A stretch of 64,000 nt of DNA from Acidobacteriota bacterium (GTDB taxonomy: Bacteria > Acidobacteriota > Terriglobia > Acidiferrales > UBA7541): positions 17,342 through 81,341 of the forward strand of contig QHYI01000117.1 in assembly GCA_003223245.1 (NCBI GenBank). Direction: 5' to 3'. The notes beneath the pieces were generated by a model. It made no database searches, was not told the DNA's origin, and saw only the letters and a program-made list of their open reading frames with translations. Shown here one piece after another: positions 38,401 through 48,711 of this stretch (positions are counted from its first letter, which is position 1; the number at the start of each line of letters is the position of its first letter). Made by a program: the position numbers and the translations under genes.

Positions 38401-39181
38401 CGTGAAACGCGTTGGTGCCGGATTTCGTGTTGTACTGCTCGACGCCCTGGCCCAAACCGTATTGCGCAGAAAATGTGCCGGTCAGTATATCCACATCCTT
38501 GATGGAGTCGTAGGGAGGCTGATTCCAACTTGTAAAACCAGCCGTCTCTGAGAAGGCCTCCGGGACGCCATTGAACATGACTTCCGTTTGTTCGTCCACG
38601 CCGCCATTGATGCGGTGGCTGAACGCGCTACCGGTAACGCCGGGCACTAAAAAGATGAAACTGTCAATCTGGCGAAAATCTCCGCTGATCAGGTTTGGCA
38701 GGTCTTGCTGGAGCGCTTGGGTGATGGTCGTGCCGATCTCCGGTTGCTCTGTTTGGAGCGCAACGGCAGGCGCTGTGACCTCAACAGTTTCCGTGACAGT
38801 ACCCGGAGTCAACGTGGCATTGGCAGTCCCAGTCTCCCCGCCTGTTACCACGACATTTTTGCTCACGTAGGCATTGAACCCGGTCTTTTCCACTTTTACT
38901 GTATAAGTCCCGGGAATAAGGTCCGTGACCAGGTACGTGCCAGCCGAAGTGGTCATAGTCGTCTTCGACACATTAGTGTCCACGTTTGTCACTGTGACCT
39001 TGGCATCGGGAATTGCCGCACCGGCTTGGTCCGTCACTGTGCCGTTTATTCTAGTTACGGCTTGGGCGCACAAACTGGATGGCGTCAAAAAGACCAAGAG
39101 GGCTGCTGCCAGACACAGTGGCAGCCAAGGTTGCCGCGTTTTACCGAGAAAACTATGGGAAGGACCACTCAAACCGATCAT
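35442..39181 (-). pseudogene. Oar-like TonB-dependent receptor (carboxypeptidase-regulatory-like), frameshifted
   Basis: Large outer-membrane receptor of the Oar/TonB type. The start is the ATG at 39181, with GAAGGGGG six bases upstream. Signal peptide to about residue 40 (LVFLTPSSLCAQ), then a carboxypeptidase-regulatory-like domain (INGTVTDQAGAAIPDAKVTV), then a plug with GVDEQTEVMFNGVPEAFSE and YNTKSGTNAFHGNAFFFYRD. The first frame stops at 38258 after NDWGF. The barrel resumes in another frame as FFSIDKYRFGLGQ and ends at 35442 with the aromatic terminus VGQASFKLNF expected of a barrel. The usual 'FGGP...KNKTFFF' stretch between NDWGF and FFS is missing, so there is a short deletion plus frame loss near 38265-38280. 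Otherwise full length. Confidence 0.83.
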
Positions 39182-39418
39182 ATCCGCCCCCTTCAAGTTT
39201 AAGTCGCTGTAAGCGACGGGATGGACACCCCTCGCGGTATCCCCAAACGTTGGCGCGAGTCTTGAATGGACAAGGTTAGGAGTCAATGCCCCGGTGTGTC
39301 ATCTTCACATTCCCACGTAATTAACTGAAAAGAGTGGAGATGTGCTGAAATATTCCCGCGGCGAAGTAACAGCTACACGGGAGTTACAAATGGCGTTGGG
39401 AACAGCGAGACTCAGGGT

Positions 39419-41398
39419 TCAGCGGGTTACGGTGCCTTTCCCTTCCACAATTTGGACGAGGCAGTCGACGCATGGGAGCGCGACTTCCTCGCGAAGGCCG
39501 CTGGGCCAGAGGATTTCAACCTTGTCGACTTTGGAGGCGGAGCCAAGGCCGAAGTGAAGGCGGAGGTCGGAGGTGGAAGCGTAGCTGCCACCGCTAAAGA
39601 CGTCGGCGCGCTGGCGGACGCCGCCAGCGGTGAGAAAAACTTTGGCGCCGATGGCGTCGCGAGAGGAATGAAAGGGCACGTCGACCGGAAGGGAGAGGGG
39701 CTGGCCGCGGTCGGCAGGCGCTGAAGAAGAAGCCGCGGGGCTAACGGCCTGCGCTACAGAAGAAGAGCGGTCAGGCAGGAGTGTGTGTCCTACCAGTTTC
39801 AAAGTGATCCAATGGTTGGCATTGTGGACAACATTGCGAAGGAGCGTGGGTGTGGAGTCGAGGTTGTTGAGGACGACGTCGATGTGACCGTCGTTGAAGA
39901 GGTCGCCGAAGGCGGCGCCACGGCCGCAGACGACCGAGGCGAGGCCGCTGCCGGTGGCGGGGGGCACTTCCTGGAACTTGGCGCCGTTGAGATTGCGAAA
40001 GAGCTGCGGCCGCTGCCTCCAAGTCGTGCCCCAATCGCGCTGGTCGGCGATGGGATAGACATGGCCGTTGGCGATGAAGAGGTCGAGAATTCCGTCGTTG
40101 CCGAAATCGAGAAACCCGGTGCCCCAGCCGAGAAACGGGATGGTGGGGCTGCCGAGGCCGACTTTGAAAGAAACGTCGGTGAAGCTCGAGTCGCCATCGT
40201 TGCGATAAAGAGTTTTGTAGTCGTCGGAGAACGTGGTGATAAAGAGATCCAGACGGCCGTCCCGATTGTAGTCGCCGAGGGCAATGCCCATGGATGCCTG
40301 TGCGCGACCTTCTTCGTTGAGTGCAAAGCCGCTCATGTAACTGATGTCCTCGAAAGTGCCGTCATGACGATTGCGATAGAGATAGTTGGGCGTGGAGTCG
40401 TTCGCGACGATGAGGTCGGGCCAGCCGTCGTCGTCGATGTCGGCGAAAACAGACGCGAAGCCGTAGCGACCCTCACGATCGGAAACGCCAGCTTTGACGC
40501 TGACATCGGTGAAGGTGCCGTCACCGTTGTTGTGAAAGAGATGGTCGCCCTCGCCGAGCAGCCCTAGGGGGCCGCAGAAAACGTTGACGCCGCGGTATTG
40601 GCACGCGCCTTCGGGCACGCCGCCCTTCCCTGCCAGAATGGGATGGTCGAGATCGTAGTGGACATAACCGGGAACAAAGAGATCGAGCCAGCCGTCGCGG
40701 TCATAGTCGCCCCAGGTTGCGCCAGTAGACCAGCCGCCGAGAGTGACGCCGGCTTTTTCGGCAACATCGATAAAGGTGCCGTCGTGATTGTTGTGGTAGA
40801 GGCGGTTTTTGCCGTAGTTGGAGACGTAAATGTCGGGCCAGCCGTCGTTATCGTAGTCGGCCACGGCGACGCCAAAGCCCCAGCGGTCGTTGGAGACGCC
40901 GGCCTTATCGGTGACGTCGGTGAAGGTGCCGTCGTGATTGTTGTGGAAGAGCATGGCGTGAGGGGCGGGCTCTGCGCCCTTCACGGCGGCAACGGTGGAA
41001 CCGTTGAGGAGATAGACGTCGAGCCAGCCGTCGTTGTCGTAATCAAGAAAAGCGACGCCGGAGCCGGGCGCTTCGATGATGGTGGATTTTTCGGGGGAGC
41101 CGGAGTGATGGTGAAACTTGTCGAGACCGACTTGATGCGTGACGTCAGTGAAGATGACCGGAGCGTCGTCGACGAAGCCGCCCGCGGTGATGGGGCGGGA
41201 GTGGGAATCTTTGATGGGAGCGTGAATGCCGCCAGTGGCCATGCCGGAGGGGCGAGGGAGCGGGACATTTTGCGACTGATCCGAGCCTGACGAGGATTGC
41301 TGGCTGAGAGCACGTTGCGTGAGGGCCAAAACAGCGAGAAGCAGCAGAGCCAAGAGAAACTGTAGCGGGGAGCGGCGAAACGCAGGAAGGAAGCTCAT
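39419..41398 (-). CDS. CRTAC1 family protein (FG-GAP/VCBS propeller plus ASPIC/UnbV)
   Basis: Secreted propeller of 659 residues. The leader is FLLALLLLAVLALTQRALSQ, followed by a Ser/Gln-rich linker. Blades carry DYDNDGWLDVYLLNG, DYDNDGWPDIYVSNYGKN, DYDRDGWLDLFVPGY, DIDDDGWPDLIVANDSTP and more, with GTFTDVTDKAGV spacers. The ASPIC/UnbV domain (RDAIGAKVFLTAGG, ASTSDLRLHFGLGSASKVDK, ILWPSGLREEVALPC) is complete but preceded by a 40-residue insertion unique to this copy (39665-39784). Its ATG overlaps the stop of the upstream CRTAC1 gene by four bases, so the two are translated in tandem. Role unknown. Confidence 0.9.
   Translation of the reverse strand: MSFLPAFRRSPLQFLLALLLLAVLALTQRALSQQSSSGSDQSQNVPLPRPSGMATGGIHAPIKDSHSRPITAGGFVDDAPVIFTDVTHQVGLDKFHHHSGSPEKSTIIEAPGSGVAFLDYDNDGWLDVYLLNGSTVAAVKGAEPAPHAMLFHNNHDGTFTDVTDKAGVSNDRWGFGVAVADYDNDGWPDIYVSNYGKNRLYHNNHDGTFIDVAEKAGVTLGGWSTGATWGDYDRDGWLDLFVPGYVHYDLDHPILAGKGGVPEGACQYRGVNVFCGPLGLLGEGDHLFHNNGDGTFTDVSVKAGVSDREGRYGFASVFADIDDDGWPDLIVANDSTPNYLYRNRHDGTFEDISYMSGFALNEEGRAQASMGIALGDYNRDGRLDLFITTFSDDYKTLYRNDGDSSFTDVSFKVGLGSPTIPFLGWGTGFLDFGNDGILDLFIANGHVYPIADQRDWGTTWRQRPQLFRNLNGAKFQEVPPATGSGLASVVCGRGAAFGDLFNDGHIDVVLNNLDSTPTLLRNVVHNANHWITLKLVGHTLLPDRSSSVAQAVSPAASSSAPADRGQPLSLPVDVPFHSSRDAIGAKVFLTAGGVRQRADVFSGGSYASTSDLRLHFGLGSASKVDKVEILWPSGLREEVALPCVDCLVQIVEGKGTVTR
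39665..39784 (-). other. In-frame ~120-base insertion in the ASPIC domain of the CRTAC1 gene
   Basis: Where the sister genes read ...GHKSNRDAIGA (41395 copy) and GTKSNRLAIGA (6789 copy), this gene has about 40 extra residues between GH and SRDAIGA. The insert contains SSSVAQAVSPAASSSA and is low-complexity Ser/Ala/Pro. The DNA (GTAGCGCAGGCCGTTAGCCC) is GC-rich and looks like a small interspersed element taken into the coding frame. The insertion is visible by comparison within the window; its mobile origin is inference. Confidence 0.6.
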
Positions 41399-43104
41399 TT
41401 TGCTGCGGTTCCGGATGGCGGCTCATCCACTTGGAGAATTTGATCGGGGCGCACGTTCTTCAGAGTTTGCTGGATGCCACTGGGCCAGCGAATTTCGATG
41501 GATTGGGCGAACGATTCGGAGCCGAGACCGATGTGGACGCGCTTGTCGCTTGAGGATAAGTAGCTGCCGGCGGTGGAAACGGTGGCGCACTGCTGGCCTT
41601 TGGCGGTGACGAGTTTGACTTCGGCGCCGATCGCGTCGCGATTGCTTTTGTGGCCCACGAGTTTCAGCGTGAGCCAGTGATTTTGCGCAGGAGTTTCGTT
41701 GTGCAGGATGTGAGCCGGGCCGTCGTTGGTGGAGACGACGGCGTCGAGACGGCCGTCGTTGTCGATGTCGCCGACAGCCATGCCGCGCCCGAGCCACGGT
41801 TGACTAAAGACGTCGCCGGAAGCGGAAGAAACGTCGAGAAACTCTTTGCCGGTGTTGCGGAGCAAGAGCATGGGCTCGCGGTAGTGGAGATTGGGATAGC
41901 TGAGCTCCACGGTGTCGAGGTCGTGGCCCTGAGCGATGAGAAGATCCTTCCAGCCGTCGTTGTCGTAGTCGAGGAAGCGAACGCCCCACCCAGAGTGAGC
42001 CATGGTGAGGCGAGCGACACCTGACGTGAAACTGGAATAAGTGAAAGTGGAATCGCGATTGTTTAGATAGAGTGCGTAACGCTGATTGGCGAGATCGGTG
42101 ATGACCAAGTCGGGCCAGCCGTCGTTGTTGTAGTCGGCGAAATCGACGCCCATGCCAGCGTAGGTGCGGCCGTCGCCGTCCACCGCGACTTCGGAGACGA
42201 GCCCCGTTTCTTCGAAGGTGCCATCACCCTTGTTGTGATCCAGGAATTCAACCATAGAGTCGTTGGCGACGAAGAGATCGATGTGGCCGTCGCGGTCGTA
42301 ATCAGCGAGAGCGATGCCCAGGCCTTTGCCCGGTTTTGAGAGGCCGATTTTTTGCGAAACTTCGGTGAAGTGCCCCTTGCCATCGTTGTGATAGACGAGA
42401 GGAGAAATGGGCTGAAAAACATCCGGATGACAGTAGGCGCGGTAGCCTTCCTTGTGCTCGCCGCACCAAATGTCGTCGAAATCCCACTGAAGGTAGCGGA
42501 GGACAACGAGGTCGAGCAGGCCGTCGTTGTCTAAGTCAACCCAAGCGGCGCTGGTCGACCAACCGGAGCCGGCAACGCCGGCTTTTTCGGCCACGTCAGT
42601 GAAGGTGCCGTCGCCATTGTTGTGGTAGAGCTTGTTGCCGCCGTACGCGGTGACGTAAAGATCTTCGAAGCCGTCATTATCGTAATCGCCGACCGCGACG
42701 CCCATGCCGTAACCAACACCTTGCAGGCCGGCTTTTTCGGTCACGTCTTCGAAAGTGCCATCGGCTTTTTGGTGGTAAAGGCGATTCCAGTAACTAGGGC
42801 CGGTCTTCTGCGGGATAGTGCCCTTGGGAGTAGGGTCCTGGAGGGGCGCGCCATTCACCAAGAAAATGTCGAGGCGGCCGTCGTTGTCGTAGTCGAAAAG
42901 CGCGACGCCGCCACCCATGGTTTCGAGCAAGTAGTGCCTGGGCGTATGCGAAGAGAGGTAATCGAAGTGGACGGCGAGGGAGGATGTAACGTCAGTGAAT
43001 TTGCCTGGCAATGGCTTTTCTGAACCCGCGACGGGCCCGGTCTGGCGGGCAACGGAAACTCCGATAAAAACCACAACCAAGGAAAGGCCCAAGAGAGCAC
43101 GCAT
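41395..43104 (-). CDS. CRTAC1 family protein (FG-GAP/VCBS propeller plus ASPIC/UnbV)
   Basis: Secreted propeller of 569 residues with a short leader (ALLGLSLVVVFIGVSVA). FG-GAP/VCBS blades include LFDYDNDGRLDIFLVNGAPL, GDYDNDGFEDLYVTAYGGNK, VDLDNDGLLDLVVLRYLQWD, ADYNNDGWPDLVITD and LDYDNDGWKDLLIAQG. The ASPIC/UnbV domain closes the protein (RDAIGAEVKLVTAKG, SSSDKRVHIGLGSES, IRWPSGIQQTLKN). A cysteine pair in WCGEHKEGYRAYCHPDVF may form a disulphide. It is the upstream member of the tandem pair with 39419-41398 (four-base stop/start overlap) and is divergent from the GH38 gene. Confidence 0.9.
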   Translation of the reverse strand: MRALLGLSLVVVFIGVSVARQTGPVAGSEKPLPGKFTDVTSSLAVHFDYLSSHTPRHYLLETMGGGVALFDYDNDGRLDIFLVNGAPLQDPTPKGTIPQKTGPSYWNRLYHQKADGTFEDVTEKAGLQGVGYGMGVAVGDYDNDGFEDLYVTAYGGNKLYHNNGDGTFTDVAEKAGVAGSGWSTSAAWVDLDNDGLLDLVVLRYLQWDFDDIWCGEHKEGYRAYCHPDVFQPISPLVYHNDGKGHFTEVSQKIGLSKPGKGLGIALADYDRDGHIDLFVANDSMVEFLDHNKGDGTFEETGLVSEVAVDGDGRTYAGMGVDFADYNNDGWPDLVITDLANQRYALYLNNRDSTFTYSSFTSGVARLTMAHSGWGVRFLDYDNDGWKDLLIAQGHDLDTVELSYPNLHYREPMLLLRNTGKEFLDVSSASGDVFSQPWLGRGMAVGDIDNDGRLDAVVSTNDGPAHILHNETPAQNHWLTLKLVGHKSNRDAIGAEVKLVTAKGQQCATVSTAGSYLSSSDKRVHIGLGSESFAQSIEIRWPSGIQQTLKNVRPDQILQVDEPPSGTAAK

Positions 43105-43382
43105 ATTTGATTGATATTACAGCATGACAGTCGGACGGGCTGCGTCAAGGGCCGGTTGAAAGTGGTTCTGGAAAGGGAATGACGGCAGCTATCTTTTGGA
43201 GATAGAACAACTTCGGTGGGAAGGTTCAAATGACACCGAGGTGGATTGACAGCGGGAAAGAGTCTCGAGAAGAGTGCTCCGTGTGACGCAGACGAGTTGG
43301 TGTGCCCTGATGGAAGACCACACCAGCCGCGAAATTCCAGCAACTTTAACTGGCATACGTCGGGGCACGTTTGGAGGGAACG

Positions 43383-46300
43383 ATGGGACCAGCGCGTAGG
43401 ATTCTAATTGCGGCTTTATTGGCTTGCTCCATTTTCGGTATTGGGACTTCCGGGCAGACGACAGATAAGCCCGATCCAAATAAGCAGGCCCAGGACAAGC
43501 CTGATTTGAGCAAGGAACCAACGCTTTACGTCGTCGGTTACGCGCACCTGGACACGGAATGGCGCTGGGAATATCCGCAGGTCATCAACGAATACCTGCG
43601 CAAGACCATGGACCAGAACTTTGCCTTGTTCGAGAAGTACCCGCACTATGTTTTTAATTTCAGCGGGGCCAACCGCTACCGCTTGATGAAGGAGTATTAC
43701 CCAGCCGAATTTGCCAAGCTGACCGAATACGTTCATGCTGGCCGATGGTTTCCGGCGGGCTCGTCGATGGAAGAAGGAGACGTAAATGCGCCAAACGCCG
43801 AGGCGATTATCCGGCAGATTCTCTATGGGAATGAATGGTTTCGCAAAGAGTTCGGCAAAGCCAGCGCGGAATATATGCTGCCCGACTGTTTCGGATTTCC
43901 CGCTTCCCTCCCGACGATCCTGGCGCATTCAGGAGTAAAGGGCTTCTCAACGCAGAAACTCACGTGGGGCTCTTCGGCCGATGCAGGAGGGCCAGAATCA
44001 ATTGAGAAAACGCCGGAAGGAACACCATTCGACGTGGGCGTCTGGGTGGGGCCAGATGGAGAGAGCGTGTTGGCGGGACTCAATCCGGGGAGTTACAGCG
44101 GGGGAATCTACACGGATCTCAGCAAGCCTCTGCCTGAGGGGCCTCCCACCCAACCAAAAGGACGTCGACGAATTCATAAATCTGCGGGACGAACGAGAGG
44201 GGCTCTCCAAAGTAGAACAAGACCAGGAACAAGAGCGATATCAGAACGACTGGGCGGCGCGAGTGGAGCACAACGGCAAAGTGAGCGGGGTATATACGGA
44301 TTACCACTATTATGGGACGGGGGATGTGGGTGGATCGCCAGATGAGGATTCCGTGAAGCGGCTGGAGGCCATCGTTACCAAAGGCACAGCCAGCTTCCCG
44401 CCCGAGGAGGAGGCCTCCTTTTTCCGCGGGCAGTCCCATCCCGAGTGGCCGGAGGTGAAAGTGGGCGACGGACCGGTACACGTGATCTCGTCCGAAGCCG
44501 ACCAGATGTTTTTGGACATCACTCCTGCGGAAGCCAGAGGGTTGCCGCGGTACACGGGCGAGATGGAATTGACCAACCATTCAGCGGGCTCGCTCACGTC
44601 GCAGGCGTACCAAAAGCGCTGGTTGCGTAAAGAAGAATTGCTCGCCGACGCCGCGGAGAAAGCTTCGGTCGTGGCGGAATGGCTGGGGGCACGGGCGTAT
44701 CCGCAGGAGCGATTGAACAACGCGTGGACGCTGGTGATGGGTGGGCATTTTCACGACATCGCCGCTGGAACCGCTACGCCGAAAAGCTATGAGTTCGCGT
44801 GGAATGATGACGTCATCGCGATGAATCAGTTTGCTGGGGTGCTGACCAACGCCACGGAAGGCGTTGCTGCGGCTCTGAATACGGAAGTCAAAGGCGTTCC
44901 GGTGGTGGTCTTCAATCCTCTCAACATTGCGCGAGAATATGTAGTGGAAGCCAGCGTGGAATTCCCCGGCGGAATGCCGAAAGCGGCTCACATAACCGGT
45001 CCCGGCGGCAAGGAAGCTCCAGCACAGATTTCACGTGGAAAGGTTCTCTTTCTTGCGGATGTCCCGCCGACAGGCTACTCGGTCTACGACGTACAGCCGG
45101 GCGAGGCAGCCGGCGATACCGCAACGCTGAAAGTCTCCAACGACTCCCTCGAAAACCAGTATTACCGCGTAACACTGAATGCAGACGGAGACGTCGCAAG
45201 CATCTTCGACAAATCGCTCGGCAAAGAACTGCTCGCCGGGCCGGTGCGGCTGGCGATTTCCTACGACAATCCCGGGCAGTGGCCGGCGTGGAACATGGAC
45301 TGGGATCAGGAGCAAGCAGTGCCCAAAGAATATGTGAGCGGGCCGGCAAAAGTTCGCGTTGTGGAGAATGGGCCCGTGCGTGTGGCGTTGGAAGTCGCAC
45401 GCGAGACTGCTAGCTCGGCGTTTGTCGAGACGATCCGGCTATCCGCAGGGGACGCCGGCAAGCGCGTGGAGTTCGGCAACGTGATCGACTGGAATACGAA
45501 AGAGTCCAATCTGAAAGCGACATTTCCGTTGACGGCATCAAATCGCATGGCGACCTATAACTGGGACATCGGCACCATCCGGAGGCCCACGGCTGAGCCA
45601 AAAAAGTTCGAAGTGCCGTCGCACCAGTGGATCGATCTGACCGACATGAGCGGCGAATTTGGCGCCACCATCCTCACGGATTGCAAGAACGGGTCCGACA
45701 AACCGAACGATCACACCATCCGGCTCACGCTGATCCGTACACCAGGCACAGCCGGCGGATACCACGATCAGGGCACCCAGGACCTCGGCCACCATGAATT
45801 CGTTTTTGGCATCACCGGACATGCCCAGAGTTGGCGCGACGGGCAAACCGACTGGCAGGGACAGCGGCTAAACGATCCGCTGATTGCGTTCGAAACTTCG
45901 AAGCACTCGGGCGCGCTGGGCCAGGAATTTTCTTTACTGAAAGTGAGCAATCCACGCATTCGGGTTTTGGCGCTTAAGAAAGCGGAGCAAAGCGACGAGA
46001 TCATTGTTCGAATGGTGGAGTTGGACGGCAAGCCGCAGGAGAACCTCCGGGTGTCGTTTGTCGCCCCGGTCACAACTGCGCGCGAGGTGAACGGCCAAGA
46101 GCAGCCAGCGGGGCCAGCAACTGTAACTGATGGCGTACTGGTAACTTCGTTCTCCGCGTATCAGCCGCGAACCTTCGCCATTAAGCTCGCCGCGGCACCC
46201 ACAAAGGTCAACAGCGTACGTTCTACCCCGGTAAAGCTCCGCTACGACCTCGCAGCGGCTAGCAACGATGGGACGAAATCGACGCAGGGATTTGACGGCA

Positions 46301-47754
46301 AAGGCAATACGCTGCCGGCAGAGATGCTGCCTTCGCAAATTCAATTCGATGGTGTGGAATTCGAACTCGCTCCGGCAAAGACGAGCGTCCCCAGCGCGCT
46401 TGTAGCAAAGGGCCAGACGATTGAGCTTCCTTCTGGCCCGTATAACCGGCTTTACCTGCTCGCCGCTTCCATTGATGGCGACCAGAAAGCCACATTTGAA
46501 GCAGGCCGCAAGCGCGTCGAGCTGAACATTCAAGACTGGGGCGGATTCATCGGCCAGTGGGACGACCGGCAGTGGACCGCAAAAGAAGTAACCATTCCCG
46601 CGAGCGGAAACCGGCCAGCCCGAACGCAGCGCGATGATTATGCGGAGATGACGGGCATCAAGCCGGGATACATCAAGCGCGCGGATTTGGCATGGTACTG
46701 CTCGCATCATCACAACGCGACGGGCGAAAACGTGGCCTATTCTTATTCGTACTTGTTCGGCTATTCCATCGATTTAGAACCCGGGACAAAAACCATCAAG
46801 CTGCCGAACGACCCCAAGATCCGCATTCTGGCAATGTCCCTAGCGGAGGAAAATCCAAGCGTCAAGCCAGTGCAGCCTCTGTACGACGTTCTTCCTCCAG
46901 CGGCGGCGGGCGACAAAGATTTTCTGCTTTCTAGCTCGACCACAAGCCTCTCCATCACCCAGGGGCGAAGCGCAACGCTAGGGGTGGGTGTGACTCCTCG
47001 GAATGCGTTCGACAGCAGCGTAAGCCTGGCGGCGACAGGACTACCTGCCGGAGTAACGGCAAGTTTTGCTCCACCCAACGGCTTTGGAGCGAGCACGCTC
47101 ACGCTGAAGGCAGACAGTTCGGCACGCGCGGGGAATGCTCCAGTCACTATCACGGCAACGTCTGGCGGCTTGTCGCACAACCTCCCCCTGCTTTTGAAAG
47201 TGGTTGCGGTGAAAACGGCAACTGTGGCGGTCGATCTCGCGTCGGCCTACAACGTAACAGGCATCTACACCGATGGCTCCACATTCGACGAGATGTCCAG
47301 CCTTGATGGCGGCGGATTCGCGTTTCCCGAACAGTCCGTCGGCGCTACGCAAGAATGGGACGGCGTTTTATTTCGGCTTGGGCCGGCCAATGCGCCGGAC
47401 GCAGTCAGCGGAAAGACGGTTGACCTGCCGTCTGGCAAGTTTGGCACTCTGAAGGTTCTAGCGACCGGCGTGGAAGGCAGCCAGAAGTCGCAAGCGTTCA
47501 CCGTCGCGTATGCGGATGGAACTTCTTCTACTTTCACGCAGAGCTTGAGCGATTGGTACTCAGCGGGAAACTTTAGCGGAGAATCTACGGCCGTGACTGT
47601 TCCTTATCGCCTGAGCGCCGACGGAGAAACTGACGACGGGACGTTTCATATCTTTGGCTATTCGTTCGATCTAGACAATGGAAAGACAGTGCGAAACATC
47701 AGCTTGCCGAACAACCGCAATGTCGTGGTGCTTGCCATGACTCTCATACCTTGA
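43383..47754 (+). pseudogene. Secreted GH38 alpha-mannosidase with a one-base frameshift
   Basis: Large exported alpha-mannosidase, about 1457 codons if the frame is repaired. Start ATG 43383 with GGAGGGAA upstream; leader ILIAALLACSIFGIG. The Zn ligands His55 and Asp57 are in GYAHLDTEWRWEYPQ, the nucleophile Asp168 in YMLPDCFGFPASLP, and the further Zn His in MGGHFHDIAAGTATP, all GH38 hallmarks. The first frame is lost near 44145-44151 in a C-rich run (CCTCCCACCCAACC); removing one C restores ...EGPPTNQKDVDEFINL. The middle/C-terminal sandwich domains follow, and the last 500 residues hold two copies of a carbohydrate-binding-like module around an Ig-like domain. Either a real recent frameshift or a sequencing error; the rest is intact. 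Confidence 0.85.
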
Positions 47755-47880
47755 GGTGATCTCACAGACAGACCTCAGGTCAGCAGGAGGGAAGGTGCAG
47801 GAGTTGAATTAGAAAGACGGGCGGCCTAAGAGACCATTTCAGAACTTAGCCTTAGACGCAAAATATTTATCAATTCATCC

Positions 47881-48359
47881 GCGAGTGCCTCACGTGCTAT
47901 CTCCTCGATAAACGTGAAGCGGAGTGTGTGGGCATGGTCGGGTCAGCAAGACCAAAACAGAATCTCGAGAAAATAGTCTGCCATTGCTGCCGATTGTTCG
48001 AGAGGCTTTGGAAACCCACAAGGCGCGAAACGGATACAACGAGTGGGTCTTCCACGGCGAGACAGGCAACCGCTACGATGGATAATTTCAATGCTCGGGT
48101 AATCCGCCCAGCTTTAAGCGCTGCAGGGGTGGCGTGGTACGGATGGCATGCGCTGCGGCGTGGGTTGGCCTCGAACCTCGTAGAGTTGCGCGTGGATCCG
48201 AAGATTGCACAGGCAATCCTCCGCCACGCCAATGTTCGCACGACGACGGACTTTTACATCAAGGCTCGGCCAGAGAAGACCGCCGCCGCGATGAGTCAAC
48301 TCGAGGCGGCCTTCAAAAAGGGGCGAGAAGCGTTTGAGCAGAAACTGAAGGCGGTGTAA
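47881..48359 (+). pseudogene. Tyrosine recombinase (integrase) C-terminal remnant in three frames
   Basis: Decayed phage-type integrase. Frame 1 gives NVKRSVWAWS. Frame 2, from 47942, gives VSKTKTESRENSLPLLPIVR and continues to NEWVFHGETGNRYDG, then stops. Frame 3 gives NFNARVIRPALSAAGV, followed by the catalytic region WYGWHALRRGLASNL (HxxR) and AILRHANVRTTTDFYIKA (second box with the Tyr nucleophile), ending at 48359. The order matches an integrase C-terminus with at least two frameshifts; the N-terminal arm and most of the core are lost. It ends 13 bases before an intact tRNA-Arg gene, the usual place for an integrase. Confidence 0.85.
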
Positions 48360-48372
48360 ACTGAAGAATAGC

Positions 48373-48449
48373 GCGCCCGTAGCTCAGATGGATAGAGTAC
48401 ATGCCTCCGGAGCATGGGGTCGTGAGTTCGAATCTCACCGGGCGCGCCA
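48373..48449 (+). tRNA. tRNA-Arg (anticodon CCG)
   Basis: 77-base cloverleaf. Acceptor GCGCCCG pairs with CGGGCGC, discriminator G and encoded CCA. D-stem GCTC/GAGT, anticodon stem CATGC/GCATG with loop CTCCGGA (anticodon CCG, reads CGG), T-stem GTGAG/CTCAC with TTCGAAT loop. Intact and probably functional. It is flanked by integrase and excisionase-like remnants, so it has served as an island target. Confidence 0.93.
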
Positions 48450-48617
48450 TCACGTTTTAAGACCTTCATCGAACGAACACACGACCTCAGACTTCTTGAA
48501 GCGAACGTATTTCCCAACGCGATGACAGGGCAACGGGCGCTTTGTTCGTTTGCGGGTTAATTCCTTGATCTGCTCTACGGAATCCAGTTTTAGAAACTGG
48601 CGAACATCCTCGTGCGC
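48450..48617 (-). pseudogene. Excisionase-like helix-turn-helix fragment
   Basis: An open frame of 55 codons, with no start codon and a stop just upstream, reads QFLKLDSVEQIKELTRKRTK, then RPLPCHRVGKYVRFKKSEV, ending at TGA (48450-48452). The IPxxRVGKxVRFxxSxV pattern is typical of MerR/excisionase-type (HTH_17) DNA-binding domains that accompany integrases. The N-terminal first helix is missing, so it is a fragment. It abuts the tRNA-Arg 3' end directly, on the opposite strand. Confidence 0.55.
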
Positions 48618-48711
48618 CTAAACCGGCCGCTCCGGCTCAACCTCCAGGGAATTGCTGACCTGCGGAGTCGAATTGACATTTCGGCGAGCAACCTGCGCGA
48701 GGACCGGAGCT

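Noticed and set aside
44140..44160. Programmed ribosomal frameshift in the GH38 gene
   Set aside because: No canonical slippery heptamer with downstream structure is seen, and GH38 enzymes are not known to use frameshifting. A one-base indel in a C-run explains it.
47752..47784. Terminator after the GH38 gene (TGAGGT...ACCTCA)
   Set aside because: The loop is long, the stem short and no T-run follows.
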